Shown: positions 50,445-59,858, counted from the stretch's first letter. The stretch: 63,326 nucleotides of DNA from Chitinispirillales bacterium (GCA_031254105.1 JAIRVB010000028.1:1-63326), one strand, 5' to 3'. Made by a program: numbers and translations. The notes: generated from the letters alone by a model not told the origin.

Positions 50445-51305
50445 TTATGCACTCTGACCGACTTGAGCTGAGTTAAAGGAAAAATTATGTTTAAAATGGT
50501 TTTCGCGATCTTCGCGAGTCTGTTCATCACGATGACTTCTGTCAAGATGTATGAACATTTTTAGTAAATTATCCCCTGCAGTACCATCATGAGCGGGCAT
50601 TATCTTTTTATATAATCCTTCAATTATGTATTTGTTATTTATAATAGCATAATGATTCGCAGAAAAAAGGTCACATCGGTTAATTTCTACATTTTGACAC
50701 AGTTTTTCTCCATTTTTATTTTTCATTTCACTCCACCCACTTTTAAATTCCAAGTGATGCTTCTTTAGGATTTCGTCTTGGGGTACTAAAATTCTTAATT
50801 TACCTATTTTGTTAATTTTAAGTTTAGTTAAATCACCAAGTCCAAGTCGTTCTTTTAAGTTGGAGTTTATCATATCATCATGAAAAGAGTACTCTACCAT
50901 ACGTTCAATACATTCGTAATACATTTTAGTTGTTCTTGCAAAAATATCAATGCTTTTTATTTTACCATCCCTTTTTAAGGCATAAGCAAATGCTAAATAT
51001 ATAGCATAACTAAATTCAAAACATTCAATAAAATTTATACTATCAATGGCATTATTGGTTTTCCTAAAGTTTTCCTTAGACCTCATCATGTATACATCAA
51101 ACTTAATGTACATAAAAAAGAATACCATGGAAAAAAAGAAAATTATCGTTGCTAAAAGCTTTGGATCATTATTATCTACGAAAGGAAGATAATTGCTAAT
51201 CCATGAAAAAAATTTTGGAAAAAACGATATTACAAGCACTAAACTTAAAACAGAATATACAAATACCTTTTGAAGTATGTTCCATGCTGCTTTTAGTTTA
51301 CTCAT
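50445..51305 (-). CDS. Two-TM membrane protein with large cytoplasmic domain, unknown
   Basis: 286 residues; the ATG follows AAAGGAGG. Two TM helices near the N-terminus (KVFVYSVLSLVLVISFFPKF about 13-33, LATIIFFFSMVFFFMYIKF about 50-68), then about 215 residues of soluble mixed fold (AYALKRDGKIKSIDIFARTT, KLRILVPQDEILKKHH). Its overall plan resembles small accessory membrane effectors or sensors (two TM plus ligand domain), but no family is recognised. AT-rich like its neighbour; possibly an operon with the methyltransferase, both on an acquired patch. Confidence 0.7.
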   Translation of the reverse strand: MSKLKAAWNILQKVFVYSVLSLVLVISFFPKFFSWISNYLPFVDNNDPKLLATIIFFFSMVFFFMYIKFDVYMMRSKENFRKTNNAIDSINFIECFEFSYAIYLAFAYALKRDGKIKSIDIFARTTKMYYECIERMVEYSFHDDMINSNLKERLGLGDLTKLKINKIGKLRILVPQDEILKKHHLEFKSGWSEMKNKNGEKLCQNVEINRCDLFSANHYAIINNKYIIEGLYKKIMPAHDGTAGDNLLKMFIHLDRSHRDEQTREDRENHFKHNFSFNSAQVGQSA

Positions 51306-51651
51306 AATATAATGCCTCCTTTATTAGGAAATGGCTTATTCTTTGACAGTCTATCTTCTCATGCTACTATAACATGGATTCTATAAGATAATTCTTTACA
51401 AGATAATTGTAAAGTAAAAAGTTACTCATATAAATGACGCATCGCAAAGAGGTATGAAATCACCTATCCACCTTATCCCATTACCACTCACATTAATTCT
51501 CTTTTTCCGTGCACTTCCCCATTTCGTATATTATCATATATATTATATATGCATCGCACTATGGTATATATATCTGTATCAAATAAAATAACCAAAGCCG
51601 AGAACCACCAGACAAACCATTAACTTAACCTTCTCACCAGGAGCATCCAGT
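51306..51651. promoter_or_regulatory. Divergent AT-rich intergenic region
   Basis: 346 nt without a gene. It contains alternating TA-rich stretches (51535-51560) likely to hold promoters for the minus-strand membrane protein and the plus-strand lipoprotein. No clear operator or RNA seen. Confidence 0.4.
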
Positions 51652-52524
51652 ATGAAAATTAAAAGAGTACTATCTCTAACCATCACCGCCGCCCTCCTTT
51701 CCCTAGGCTGCGGCAGCAAGGTCTCAATCGAAGAGGGCAAGGCAAAAATTGAGGAACTCGCGGCGAGAGGCGTCCCTGACAGAGAGATGTCGACTCTTAA
51801 AATGTACATCGTTCATATGGAAGGGGCTAAAAGAATCGGCAACAGCTCAACTTTCAAGATCTACCAGGATTCGCTGACCACCGCTCTTGGTGAGTTTGAG
51901 GGTAAAATGAATGTTCTTCTTGAGAGCGCCGGGCCGTTTATAGATTCTGTCAAAAAAGTAAACGACGAAAAGACGGCAACCCTCAAGGGTCTGCATCTCA
52001 AGGAAGCTGAGAAGGGCGCAAAGATTGTAGACTCCATAATGAATACGAATCAGAAGCTTATGGCAAGAGCGCGTATTGAGTCGTTTTCGCTTGACCTTGA
52101 CACTCTTATACAGCAGCAGAAAACCGCTGATTCTCTGCGCAATCAATTTGTGGGGATTTGGGTAATGGAGCAGGAGTCTGCGGACAGAAGATTTAAACTT
52201 GTGGAGAGGACGGAGATACACATGCGTCCCGATGGTTCGCTTTACATCATGGAAGGCAAGAAGGGCGACACGAGCGAAGACTCAAGGGAAGACTGGGTAT
52301 TTCAGTCAACCGGAACATGGGATCTTATGGGTGACGTAGCGCATCATTATATTACAAATGAAAAACGTGTCAAGCAGGATTTCAGCTTCCGTGACGCTAG
52401 CGGAAAGTGGACTAAAAAATCGGAAAAACCTTATGATTCCACTATCACAAACGGTTCCAAAGACCGCTATGCGGCGTGGGAAAGTTTAAATAAGGATTAT
52501 AAGAGATTTCCAATCAAAAGATAG
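51652..52524 (+). CDS. Helical lipoprotein, unknown family
   Basis: 290 residues; AGGAG precedes the ATG. The signal peptide ends LLSLG before Cys20, a strong lipobox. Residues 25-165 are long charged helices (IEEGKAKIEELAARG; FEGKMNVLLESAGPF; LHLKEAEKGAKIVDSIMN), probably coiled-coil. The C-terminal 120 residues have strands (FVGIWVMEQESADRRFKLVE, VFQSTGTWDLMGDVAHHYIT) like a lipocalin- or NTF2-type small barrel. Function unknown. Two 9-12 nt TGCGGAATGCGG repeats follow in the gap downstream. Confidence 0.75.
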   Translation: MKIKRVLSLTITAALLSLGCGSKVSIEEGKAKIEELAARGVPDREMSTLKMYIVHMEGAKRIGNSSTFKIYQDSLTTALGEFEGKMNVLLESAGPFIDSVKKVNDEKTATLKGLHLKEAEKGAKIVDSIMNTNQKLMARARIESFSLDLDTLIQQQKTADSLRNQFVGIWVMEQESADRRFKLVERTEIHMRPDGSLYIMEGKKGDTSEDSREDWVFQSTGTWDLMGDVAHHYITNEKRVKQDFSFRDASGKWTKKSEKPYDSTITNGSKDRYAAWESLNKDYKRFPIKR

Positions 52525-52546
52525 CTGCTTTAAAATAATAATGTAA

Positions 52547-52566
52547 GATGCGGAATGCGGAAATAA
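52547..52566. repeat. Second dispersed motif family, copy a
   Basis: ATGCGGAATGCGGAAATAA here is matched in reverse orientation by CCGCATTCCGCATTATTATT at 55803-55822, followed by a third unit TTTCCGCATT. Related half motifs lie at 28176, 41997 and 55707. All are intergenic. Confidence 0.4.
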
Positions 52567-52757
52567 AGAAACTGATATATGAGATGGTTTCTTACGGTAC
52601 TAAAAATGTTTTTAATATTTCTGTATTCTGCATTTTTTCTTTTGGATGTACTAACCCGCGCACACCAGTCAAACAGATGTTTACCTGATGAAAGTTTTCT
52701 GTTGTTTAACCGAAACGGTTTCTCCTAATAGCCATTTCTCTAATAGCTTCCTTAAGA

Positions 52758-53291
52758 TCACCCATAAGATTTGTGAAGACCGTTTTCTGTCCTTGTCAGC
52801 TCAATGCTGTTTACTACTTTCATTTTTAGGTCATAAACAGCCGCGCTCACCTCACGGTCAAGAACGGTGAGAATTCCAAATGTCGGAGGCATGTTTCTGT
52901 CAAGCGGCCCCTTAAGATGCCCCGGGTTCATAAAAAGATGCCCATCGTCAAGGCGCAGCTCCGCTATGTGCGTATGGCCGTGCAAAATTATGTCTGCTCT
53001 GAACAGGTCACTATCAGCAGCATCTTTGTCGATACTGTGTACAAGAAGAATGTTAATGCCAAGCACAGTTTCGGTAATTTTTGCGGGAAGGGATTTGTTT
53101 CTGTAACCTTCATCATAGGTGCCCGGAACCTGAGCTATTTCGATGTGGTAATCTTCCAGCGCCTTAACATCATCATAATCATCACCCAGGTGGTAGATCG
53201 CGCTGACGTTTTGCTTTTTGACGAGAAATTGAACGGCCTTCTCAATATATTCGTGATTTCGGTGCGTATCACTGATAACCCCTATCTTCAT
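52758..53291 (-). CDS. YfcE/MJ0936-type metallophosphoesterase
   Basis: 177 residues; GGAGG precedes the ATG by 5 nt. Calcineurin-like motifs: ISDTHRNH (D-X-H), YHLGDDYDD (GD), LLVHSID, LHGHTHIAEL (GHTH) and MNPGH. The family holds two Mn/Zn ions and hydrolyses phosphodiesters in vitro; the physiological substrate is unknown. A usual GNHD segment is replaced by QVPGTYDEG. It is convergent with the lipoprotein gene and upstream of tkt on the same strand. Confidence 0.93.
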   Translation of the reverse strand: MKIGVISDTHRNHEYIEKAVQFLVKKQNVSAIYHLGDDYDDVKALEDYHIEIAQVPGTYDEGYRNKSLPAKITETVLGINILLVHSIDKDAADSDLFRADIILHGHTHIAELRLDDGHLFMNPGHLKGPLDRNMPPTFGILTVLDREVSAAVYDLKMKVVNSIELTRTENGLHKSYG

Positions 53292-53383
53292 AATGCCTCC
53301 ATATGTAAAGTTTAAATTTTTCAGTGAGAATGTTTTGGAGAGGTAAACCGGCGTAAGAGAAAACTCAAACTGTCCGTGTGCCG

Positions 53384-53412
53384 CCCCCGCGAAATGGGGA
53401 GTCTATTGTTCC
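53384..53412. repeat. Dispersed intergenic hairpin repeat
   Basis: CCCCCGCGAAATGGGGAGTC then TATTGTTCC, the same layout as at 19631 (CTCCCGTGAAAGCGGGAGTT then TACTGTTCC). It lies between the phosphoesterase and tkt genes. Confidence 0.5.
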
Positions 53413-53470
53413 TAATTTTTGTAACAGAGCGGTCAATAACCGTTCCCTGCGCGGGAGGACAGGCGGAAAA

Positions 53471-55573
53471 TTATAAATCCCGCGTTCTATTTCTCTTAGC
53501 TGACAATGAAATAAAGCTGTCCACAGCCGCCGAGTACTCTTTTAAGTACGCGCCGACCTGTTTAACGACATTTTCAATCGTAAACCCAAACTTCTCCTCA
53601 AGCACTTTAGAGGGAGCGGACGCTCCAAAACGCTCTAATCCAATGACCTTGCCGAATGGGCCAACCATCTCAATAAAATTTACGGGAAGTCCCGCTGTTA
53701 CCGCTAAAACCGGTGTTGCGGAAGGTATCAGTTTCTCTTTGTAGTCAGCGTTTTGCTCTTTAAAGAGTCCCGAAGATATCGCGCTGATCACCCGTATTTT
53801 AAGCCCCTTCTCCTTCTCTAAAATTTCAGCGGCTTTAACGCAGGTAATAACTTCCGCGCCGTTTGCGACAAGTACCAAATCCGGTTTATCGCAATTAACT
53901 ACCGCGTAGGCTCCATGCTCAGATCCCTGACTGGCTAAGAAACGTGTTGATTCGCCTGTCTTTACAGGAATATCTTCCATTACCTGACGGCTGAGAAGAA
54001 GCGCGGTAGGAGTGCTGAAATTTTCAAGTGCGAGTTTCCATGCAACCGTTGTTTCAGCCGCGTCCGCCGGACGCAGTACAAGCATGCCGCGGTGTCCGTG
54101 GAGATTTGATATCTTCTCTAAAAGCCTTATCTGCGTTTCGTGTTCTACCGGCTGATGCGTCGGGCCGTCTTCCCCGACTCTGAAGGTGTCGTGCGACCAT
54201 ATGTATTTTACCGGAAGTTCCATGAGCGCGGCCAGGCGCGTCGCTGGCTTCATGTAATCTGAAAACGCGAAAAACGTCCCGCACACCGCAAACACACCGC
54301 CGTGCGAGGCGATACCGTTCATTACAGCGGCCATCGTAAGCTCCGATACGCCGGCCTGTAAAAATCCGCCTGAGAAGTCGCCTTTTTTGAAAAATTTTGA
54401 TGACTTGAGAAAACCATCGGTCATGTCGCTGTTGGCAAGGTCTGCGGATGAAACTATCATGTTGCCGATTTTGTGTGCGAACTCGCCTAAAATAACGCCT
54501 GACGCCGCGCGGCTCGCGATGTTTGGTTTATGCTGAATTTCTTCCCAGTTTATTTTTGGCAAATCATGATTCATGAATGAGGCAAACTTTTTGGCAAGAT
54601 CAGGATTTTCCGTTTCCCATTCAGCCTGTTCTTTCTTTTTCTCCTGAGCGTCCTTTCTCTTTTTGTCAAGAACCTGAGAATAATAAGCGGATACCTCAGG
54701 AAAAACCGCAAACGGTTCTGACGGGTCTCCGCCTAAATTTTTTATTGTTTGCTCGATACACGCGCCCGCGTTTGTGAGCGGTTGTCCGTGAGTAGAAACT
54801 TTGCGCTCAAATGAGGAACAATCCTTGCCCAAAGCGCCCTTACCCATCACGGTATTGCCGATTATGAGCGTTGGACGCTCCTTTTCAGCTCCCGCCTTGC
54901 TCAAAGCTTCGCGGATCTGGTTTTGATCGTTGCCGTTTATTGTTATAACGCTCCAGCCCCAAGCTTTATACTTGCCTGCCGTATCTTCGCTTGTAACATC
55001 ACCGGTAGTTGTTGAGAGCTGAATACCATTGGAATCAAAAAACATAATAAAATTAGAGAGCCCCAGATGTCCGGCTAACCGTCCGACACCCTGAGAGATC
55101 TCCTCCTGAATACCGCCGTCAGAGATGTAAGCATAAGTCTTATGCGCCATCCACTCCCCAAAACGCGCGGCGAGAAACCGTTCTGCAATCGCGGCTCCAA
55201 GCCCCATCGCGTGACCCTGTCCCAGGGGGCCGGAGGTGTTTTCTATCATGTGTTTTGAGGAACGTTCAGGATGTCCGGGGGTAGGGCTGCCCCATTGCCT
55301 GAAATTTTTGATATCTTCTATAGAAAGAAGTCCGCAAAGAGTAAGCTGCGAGTACAGCATCGGAGACATGTGTCCGGGATCCAAATAAAAGCGGTCTCTG
55401 TTGACCCAGGCGAGATCATCGGGATCCCAGTTGAGAAATTCGCTGTAAAGCACATTGATAAAATCCGCCCCGCCCATAGCGCCTCCGGGATGCCCCGATT
55501 TGGCGCGCTCAACTATCGCCGCGCTTAAAATGCGGATATTATCTGCGGCACGGTCAACAATCCTGAAATCCAT
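53471..55573 (-). CDS. tkt: Transketolase
   Basis: 700 residues. ThDP-dependent ketol transfer in the pentose phosphate pathway. Seen: AKSGHPGGAMGG (N-terminal His), GPLGQGHAMGLG, the ThDP motif as YISDGGIQEEISQG (Ser where GDG is usual) with NGIQLSTTTGDV, and the Pyr-domain end HDTFRVGEDGPTHQP. An insert of about 45 highly charged residues (KKRKDAQEKKKEQAEWETEN) separates the PP and Pyr domains and is longer than usual. Erythrose 4-phosphate made here supplies the DAHP synthase at 10.7 kb. The ATG has AGGAG 12 nt upstream. Confidence 0.95.
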   Translation of the reverse strand: MDFRIVDRAADNIRILSAAIVERAKSGHPGGAMGGADFINVLYSEFLNWDPDDLAWVNRDRFYLDPGHMSPMLYSQLTLCGLLSIEDIKNFRQWGSPTPGHPERSSKHMIENTSGPLGQGHAMGLGAAIAERFLAARFGEWMAHKTYAYISDGGIQEEISQGVGRLAGHLGLSNFIMFFDSNGIQLSTTTGDVTSEDTAGKYKAWGWSVITINGNDQNQIREALSKAGAEKERPTLIIGNTVMGKGALGKDCSSFERKVSTHGQPLTNAGACIEQTIKNLGGDPSEPFAVFPEVSAYYSQVLDKKRKDAQEKKKEQAEWETENPDLAKKFASFMNHDLPKINWEEIQHKPNIASRAASGVILGEFAHKIGNMIVSSADLANSDMTDGFLKSSKFFKKGDFSGGFLQAGVSELTMAAVMNGIASHGGVFAVCGTFFAFSDYMKPATRLAALMELPVKYIWSHDTFRVGEDGPTHQPVEHETQIRLLEKISNLHGHRGMLVLRPADAAETTVAWKLALENFSTPTALLLSRQVMEDIPVKTGESTRFLASQGSEHGAYAVVNCDKPDLVLVANGAEVITCVKAAEILEKEKGLKIRVISAISSGLFKEQNADYKEKLIPSATPVLAVTAGLPVNFIEMVGPFGKVIGLERFGASAPSKVLEEKFGFTIENVVKQVGAYLKEYSAAVDSFISLSAKRNRTRDL

Positions 55574-55815
55574 ACTCTTCCGAAGCTCCTTGATTTTGCG
55601 AGAGAAAGACAGCTGTAAATTTAGCGATTACAGCGGAAAACTACAAAGTATCTTCTAAAAGTCCGCTCATTTATGAACATACAAAATAATTTGTGGACAG
55701 GGACATAATGCGGAAATAAAATTTTAAAAACATAGAACAATTGAGAAATAAAAATATGTAACGTTTTTGCTAAGCGAAACTAATTCAGCTGTTTTGATCC
55801 CCGCATTCCGCATTA

Positions 55816-56397
55816 TTATTTCCGCATTGGCTTTAAAATATTGCATCCCCAAAAATTGCCGTCAAAAAATGGGCTGGATGCTTTCCATTTATGCTTCTGA
55901 AGCGCTCTGAAAATCATATTATTCATAGAGGAATGGCCGACTAAAAGAACTGTTCCATACTGCTTAGCGGAGTTTATAAGAAACGCCGCCGCGTTTTCGG
56001 CGCGGGCTTTGGCTTTTTCCGCGGATTCACAATTAATGGAATAACCAAAAAACCAGCCGATTTTGCTTATTACAAACCACAGCGCGAGCGGCAGCCTCGT
56101 TTTTTTCCAGAACCCATAAGGTACTTGCGGTTCTACAAACATGGGGTTGTGGATGAGCTGGGATTGTACTCCAAGCGCTGAGGCGGTCTCAACTGTGCGC
56201 CTCAGCCCGCTGCAATACGCCACGCCAACTCCTTTAGCCGCGTCAACAGAACGTTTAGGCGGATTAGAATCAGGCAGAATGCCGGATTTTTTGTAGTCCG
56301 CCAATGCGATTCCTACCTCATCTCCCGAAAGTACGGTGAAAGGCTCATAGTTCTCCCAAAACTGCGGTTTACCATGACGAATCAGACGGATTTCCAT
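55816..56397 (-). CDS. Histidine phosphatase superfamily protein
   Basis: 193 residues; GGAG precedes the ATG by 10 nt. The first catalytic motif LIRHGKP starts at residue 5, followed by the conserved Arg region YCSGLRRTVETASALG and the second His in VGHSSMNN. This is branch-1 phosphoglycerate-mutase-like; it may act on sugar phosphates or phosphoproteins. No distinctive specificity residues can be assigned. It sits between tkt and dus on the same strand, with gaps of over 100 nt. Confidence 0.9.
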   Translation of the reverse strand: MEIRLIRHGKPQFWENYEPFTVLSGDEVGIALADYKKSGILPDSNPPKRSVDAAKGVGVAYCSGLRRTVETASALGVQSQLIHNPMFVEPQVPYGFWKKTRLPLALWFVISKIGWFFGYSINCESAEKAKARAENAAAFLINSAKQYGTVLLVGHSSMNNMIFRALQKHKWKASSPFFDGNFWGCNILKPMRK

Positions 56398-56498
56398 AGT
56401 TTAAACTCCGTAAGAACAGTTTCTGCGCGACCCGGAAGTTTCTCCTCCTAATATAAAGATATAGTAAATTAAGGTTTTGCGCAAATAAAAAATGAATT

Positions 56499-57425
56499 TT
56501 ATCGAAAAAAATCATCCACCGTTTTCTGGTATTCCGTTAAAGAAGCGCAGTGCAGGATTTTTTCACTAAGTTTGCCGCTTTCATCAAGACCGCGGCCAAG
56601 AAATCTCCACATCTCTTTCATCTTGCCCAGAACGTTTTTCTGGGGAAGTATGTTTTTGTTGACCACAAGCAGTTCTTCCAGAAATTCGCGCGGTTTTGTT
56701 TCCGGTGATTCAATCACCTGCCCTTTTAGCGCTGAGAGCAGGTTAGGGTTAATGATAACGCCTCTGCCGATCATCCATCTGCTTACTGCGGGAAAACGGT
56801 TTGAAAGAAGGCTGAAGAATTCTACTGTTTGTATATCGCCATTGTAAACTACAGGATGTTTGCATATTTCAAAATATTTTTGAAAAGCGTCTATGTCAAC
56901 CGTACCTCCGTAAAGCTGACGTCCGGTGCGCGGGTGTATTATTATCTCTTTTATCGGATAATTGTTGAAGATGGGGATGAGCGCGCCGAGATCATCTTTA
57001 TTTTCCAGACCAAGCCGTACTTTGATTGATAAGGGGATGGGGAGTTTCGGCAGCGTTTGATCGAGAAACCTTTCGATGATCTCTTTATGAGGGAGAAGCC
57101 CGCTGCCCCGTTTTTTGCGGGTGATGAGAGGCGCCGGGCAGCCAAGATTCCAGTTTACCGATAAAAAACCGGACTGCGCGTATCTATGACTCAGAAGTAT
57201 AAACCCATCGCTTTCCGAACCGATAATTTGGGGGATAACTCTTTTAATGTCGTTATTTTGCGGCAGCGTATCTTTAAAATAACAACCGTTTACGCGGTTT
57301 CCCCGCACGGTAGAGACAAACGGCGTAACTATATAATCAAACTTGCCGAAATGTTTTTCGTAAACAGAGCGGAAGATATGGTCGGTTATTCCCCGAAGCG
57401 GAGCTAAATAAAATTGGTGGTCCAT
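56499..57425 (-). CDS. dus: tRNA-dihydrouridine synthase
   Basis: 308 residues. An FMN-dependent enzyme reducing uridines in the tRNA D-loop. Seen: FYLAPLRGITDHIFR, NWNLGCPAPLITRKKRGSGL (catalytic Cys in GCP), IPLSIKVRLGLEN, EIIIHPRTGRQLYGG, PVVYNGDIQTVEFF and WMIGRGVIINPNLL. The order of the C-terminal helices fits the shorter DusB/C-like group. All active-site segments are intact. A relatively weak ribosome site precedes the ATG. Confidence 0.95.
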   Translation of the reverse strand: MDHQFYLAPLRGITDHIFRSVYEKHFGKFDYIVTPFVSTVRGNRVNGCYFKDTLPQNNDIKRVIPQIIGSESDGFILLSHRYAQSGFLSVNWNLGCPAPLITRKKRGSGLLPHKEIIERFLDQTLPKLPIPLSIKVRLGLENKDDLGALIPIFNNYPIKEIIIHPRTGRQLYGGTVDIDAFQKYFEICKHPVVYNGDIQTVEFFSLLSNRFPAVSRWMIGRGVIINPNLLSALKGQVIESPETKPREFLEELLVVNKNILPQKNVLGKMKEMWRFLGRGLDESGKLSEKILHCASLTEYQKTVDDFFR

Positions 57426-57534
57426 GTCATAAGTTTGTTAGGTTTTTATAGTTGCAATTTGCTAATTAACGCGGAAATAGAAAGCACTTAATTATACAAA
57501 CCGGTCATATTTCAAATTTTTATTTTTTGCGTTT

Positions 57535-58503
57535 TCATAATCGCCATCTAACCCCAAACTCTACAAGCCTATCCTTGCTGAACAAGGGCATCAGCCGTTT
57601 AGGGCCGCTGAGGCCGGTTGACTTTGAGTATTCAGTCGGATCGTACATCGGCATGAGACGGGGAAATTCGTAATTGTAGTTGATAAAAAATCCAAGAGCG
57701 TGCTTGCGGCTGTAAACATCCGCGCTTAGTTCAAGTTCACCTGACCAGTAGGGTACGCCCGCGGTATCGCAATAAAGAGAGGTTTTGTGCCTTGCTCCAA
57801 TCAGCCATGACTTGCTTTTAAGGAAATAATAGCGCGCGTCAAATTTCGCGCTGCTGCCCCAGGGGTGAAATCCATTTAGAAGCGATTTATCCATATTACC
57901 GAATTCCCTCACGAAATATCCGATCTCAAACAGCCACGCTATTCTATCAAAAAAGTCCCATCGGTTACTTTCAAGGAGCTGTTTTCTTTGAAGCTGATAC
58001 CTGTAATTGCCGGACGCGATCCGGAGATAGGGTACGTTCCAGTAAGGAGTTTCCCGCTCCTTACGGTCTACCTGATGAAAGCAGCGGTGGTCGAGTCCGG
58101 TCTGGTAGGATATTCTGTTATGCCGAAACTCAAAAAACGGCTTTAAGGTATAATTCACATCTCTCGGACTAAAAAGAATTGACGCGTTCTGCCTGCCCAT
58201 ACCTATGTAATTACTGTATATCGCGCCCAAGAAAAATCTTTTTTCATAAGATACGAACATCGCTTCAAATTCCGTGTTGCCTGATACTAAGAAAGATTCC
58301 TTGAACTCCTCATTTTTGTAGTTTGAGTACCAGCGCATGTCCTGCTCTAAATAATACTCCGGGAGCGCCTCAAAGCGGTTAATAATCTTTTTGAAGCTGG
58401 ATTTATTATCAGCGAATATTGTGAAACAGAGCGCAAAGGCGATGAGGCAGCAGAATGCTTTCCTGAGACAGCTGTGAGAACTCGATTTAACTAACGTAAT
58501 CAC
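57535..58503 (-). CDS. Exported outer-membrane barrel-like protein
   Basis: 322 residues starting at GTG 58503. Signal peptide SCLRKAFCCLIAFALCFTIF, then a mature domain of alternating strands: YKNEEFKESFLVSGNTEFEA, LGAIYSNYIGMGRQNASILF, FFEFRHNRISYQTGLDHRCF, GELELSADVYSRKHALGFFI and a final aromatic-rich FGVRWRL. The pattern fits a 12-14-strand barrel (phospholipase A1- or DUF1207-like size); I do not assign a family. The conserved Tyr/Arg and an internal HRCFHQ are notable. Downstream of dus on the same strand is a free gap, so no operon is evident. Confidence 0.72.
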   Translation of the reverse strand: MITLVKSSSHSCLRKAFCCLIAFALCFTIFADNKSSFKKIINRFEALPEYYLEQDMRWYSNYKNEEFKESFLVSGNTEFEAMFVSYEKRFFLGAIYSNYIGMGRQNASILFSPRDVNYTLKPFFEFRHNRISYQTGLDHRCFHQVDRKERETPYWNVPYLRIASGNYRYQLQRKQLLESNRWDFFDRIAWLFEIGYFVREFGNMDKSLLNGFHPWGSSAKFDARYYFLKSKSWLIGARHKTSLYCDTAGVPYWSGELELSADVYSRKHALGFFINYNYEFPRLMPMYDPTEYSKSTGLSGPKRLMPLFSKDRLVEFGVRWRL

Positions 58504-58592
58504 TGGTTCCCGCTTTCATTGGAGCGTGTTTTATGAATGAATCTGTCCGGTCAAATTAAAAATATATCAGGGGAGGATGAGGAAGGTTAAGC

Positions 58593-59858
58593 CTAAACTG
58601 CCTCCCGAACAATCTCCCTCAGTCCAAAACGCACCCCTGTCTCCGAAAGCGTTTCCAGGTCCTCTGCCGTTTTAATAACCGCGTACATACCTGGCTCAAC
58701 GGTAAGAATAAGCGGCCGCTTTGCTAAGGGTAAAATATCTGTGGCGGCGTAGCCGATTTTAGGACTACGGGGCAGATCGGGCAGAACTTCTTTGGGAGGG
58801 GTTGCGTAATCCGGTAAATTATTGTTTTGCAAAAGTCCGCAATCTATCGCGTAAATCCCTGTGTTGGACGGCAGGAACGCGCCGCTGTTTTTGTCTGTAA
58901 TAGACCTCGTAACATCATTGCGTATCTCCTGCTCAATGATGCGGGTAGCGGTGCGGCCATCTTTTTCAATAGTCACAAATGTACCGAAAGGGTCGGATAC
59001 ATCAAAACTTAGCCGCGGGATTCCAATACCGACACAGTCATGCTCTTTTGCCGCGGCTGCCATAAGAGAGGGCATAGCCGGTTCATAAATGGCAGTTCCC
59101 TGAACTGTTAAAATCTTATCGCACCCAAGAGAGGAGAGCCATTCCAGAGCGGATGGAGTATTCGCGTCCGGTTTTTGCTTTAACTTCATTAAAGGGCCGC
59201 CGGTCTCATCGGGCTGGGTGATGGGAAACGGGCTGCCATCAATAATTTGAAAGGCGGCTTGTTCCTCCGCGGTGAAATGCAATCTCTCATCCTGGCTAAT
59301 AATACGCAAGTTTTTAAGACCGAAGTTTTGATGTTCTTTTAAAATTTTTGGGATCACTCTGTAGGTGATAGAATTTTGCGGACCGGTAGTAACTATAACC
59401 GGAATGTCAAGCCCGGTTTTACCGCATATCCAGCGAACCATCGCGAGATTTATTTGCAAAGCCCCAAAATCTCTGAAGAAATTTTTGAGCGGATAAGTAG
59501 CTTTGGTAAAATCGCGCAGGTTGTCAGCAGAAACCCCCTTTTTAAGCAGGCTAAGCCGCAGTCTCTCACCTTCACCGCCGGCTGTGAAGACTATACCGAA
59601 CCCGTTCAGAGAATCAAACGAACTCCTAATACTGCGATGGTTCAAAACATCAGGAAAGCTTTGAACCGCTCCCTCAAGAAGATTCTTTGAGGTTTGGGTG
59701 TTTTTAATAGCTGCTTTACGCTTATTAAGGTGTTCCTGAAAAACAGCCGGGGGAAAATGCCGGTTCATAAATTCAAGAAGTGAGGCGCCTTGAGCCGCGT
59801 CAAGAGAGCTCCAGTTGTAAAAAACATCTTTTAATGCGCTAATTGTCCAGTTGTTCAT
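58593..59858 (-). CDS. UDPGP-family nucleotidyltransferase (UDP-sugar pyrophosphorylase)
   Basis: 421 residues. The nucleotide-binding loop FTAGGEGERLRLS corresponds to GGxGTRLG, with variant residues. A following TYPLKNFFRDFGALQINLAM, GPQNSITYR, TQPDETGGPLMKLK and VQGTAIYEPAMPSLMAAAAK (central metal/sugar site) follow the UAP1/UGP2 type, not the GalU type. It probably makes UDP-glucose, UDP-GlcNAc or another UDP-sugar for the glycosyltransferases in this window. The C-terminal left-handed beta-helix of larger homologues is absent or minimal. GGAG-type ribosome site is weak. Confidence 0.85.
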   Translation of the reverse strand: MNNWTISALKDVFYNWSSLDAAQGASLLEFMNRHFPPAVFQEHLNKRKAAIKNTQTSKNLLEGAVQSFPDVLNHRSIRSSFDSLNGFGIVFTAGGEGERLRLSLLKKGVSADNLRDFTKATYPLKNFFRDFGALQINLAMVRWICGKTGLDIPVIVTTGPQNSITYRVIPKILKEHQNFGLKNLRIISQDERLHFTAEEQAAFQIIDGSPFPITQPDETGGPLMKLKQKPDANTPSALEWLSSLGCDKILTVQGTAIYEPAMPSLMAAAAKEHDCVGIGIPRLSFDVSDPFGTFVTIEKDGRTATRIIEQEIRNDVTRSITDKNSGAFLPSNTGIYAIDCGLLQNNNLPDYATPPKEVLPDLPRSPKIGYAATDILPLAKRPLILTVEPGMYAVIKTAEDLETLSETGVRFGLREIVREAV

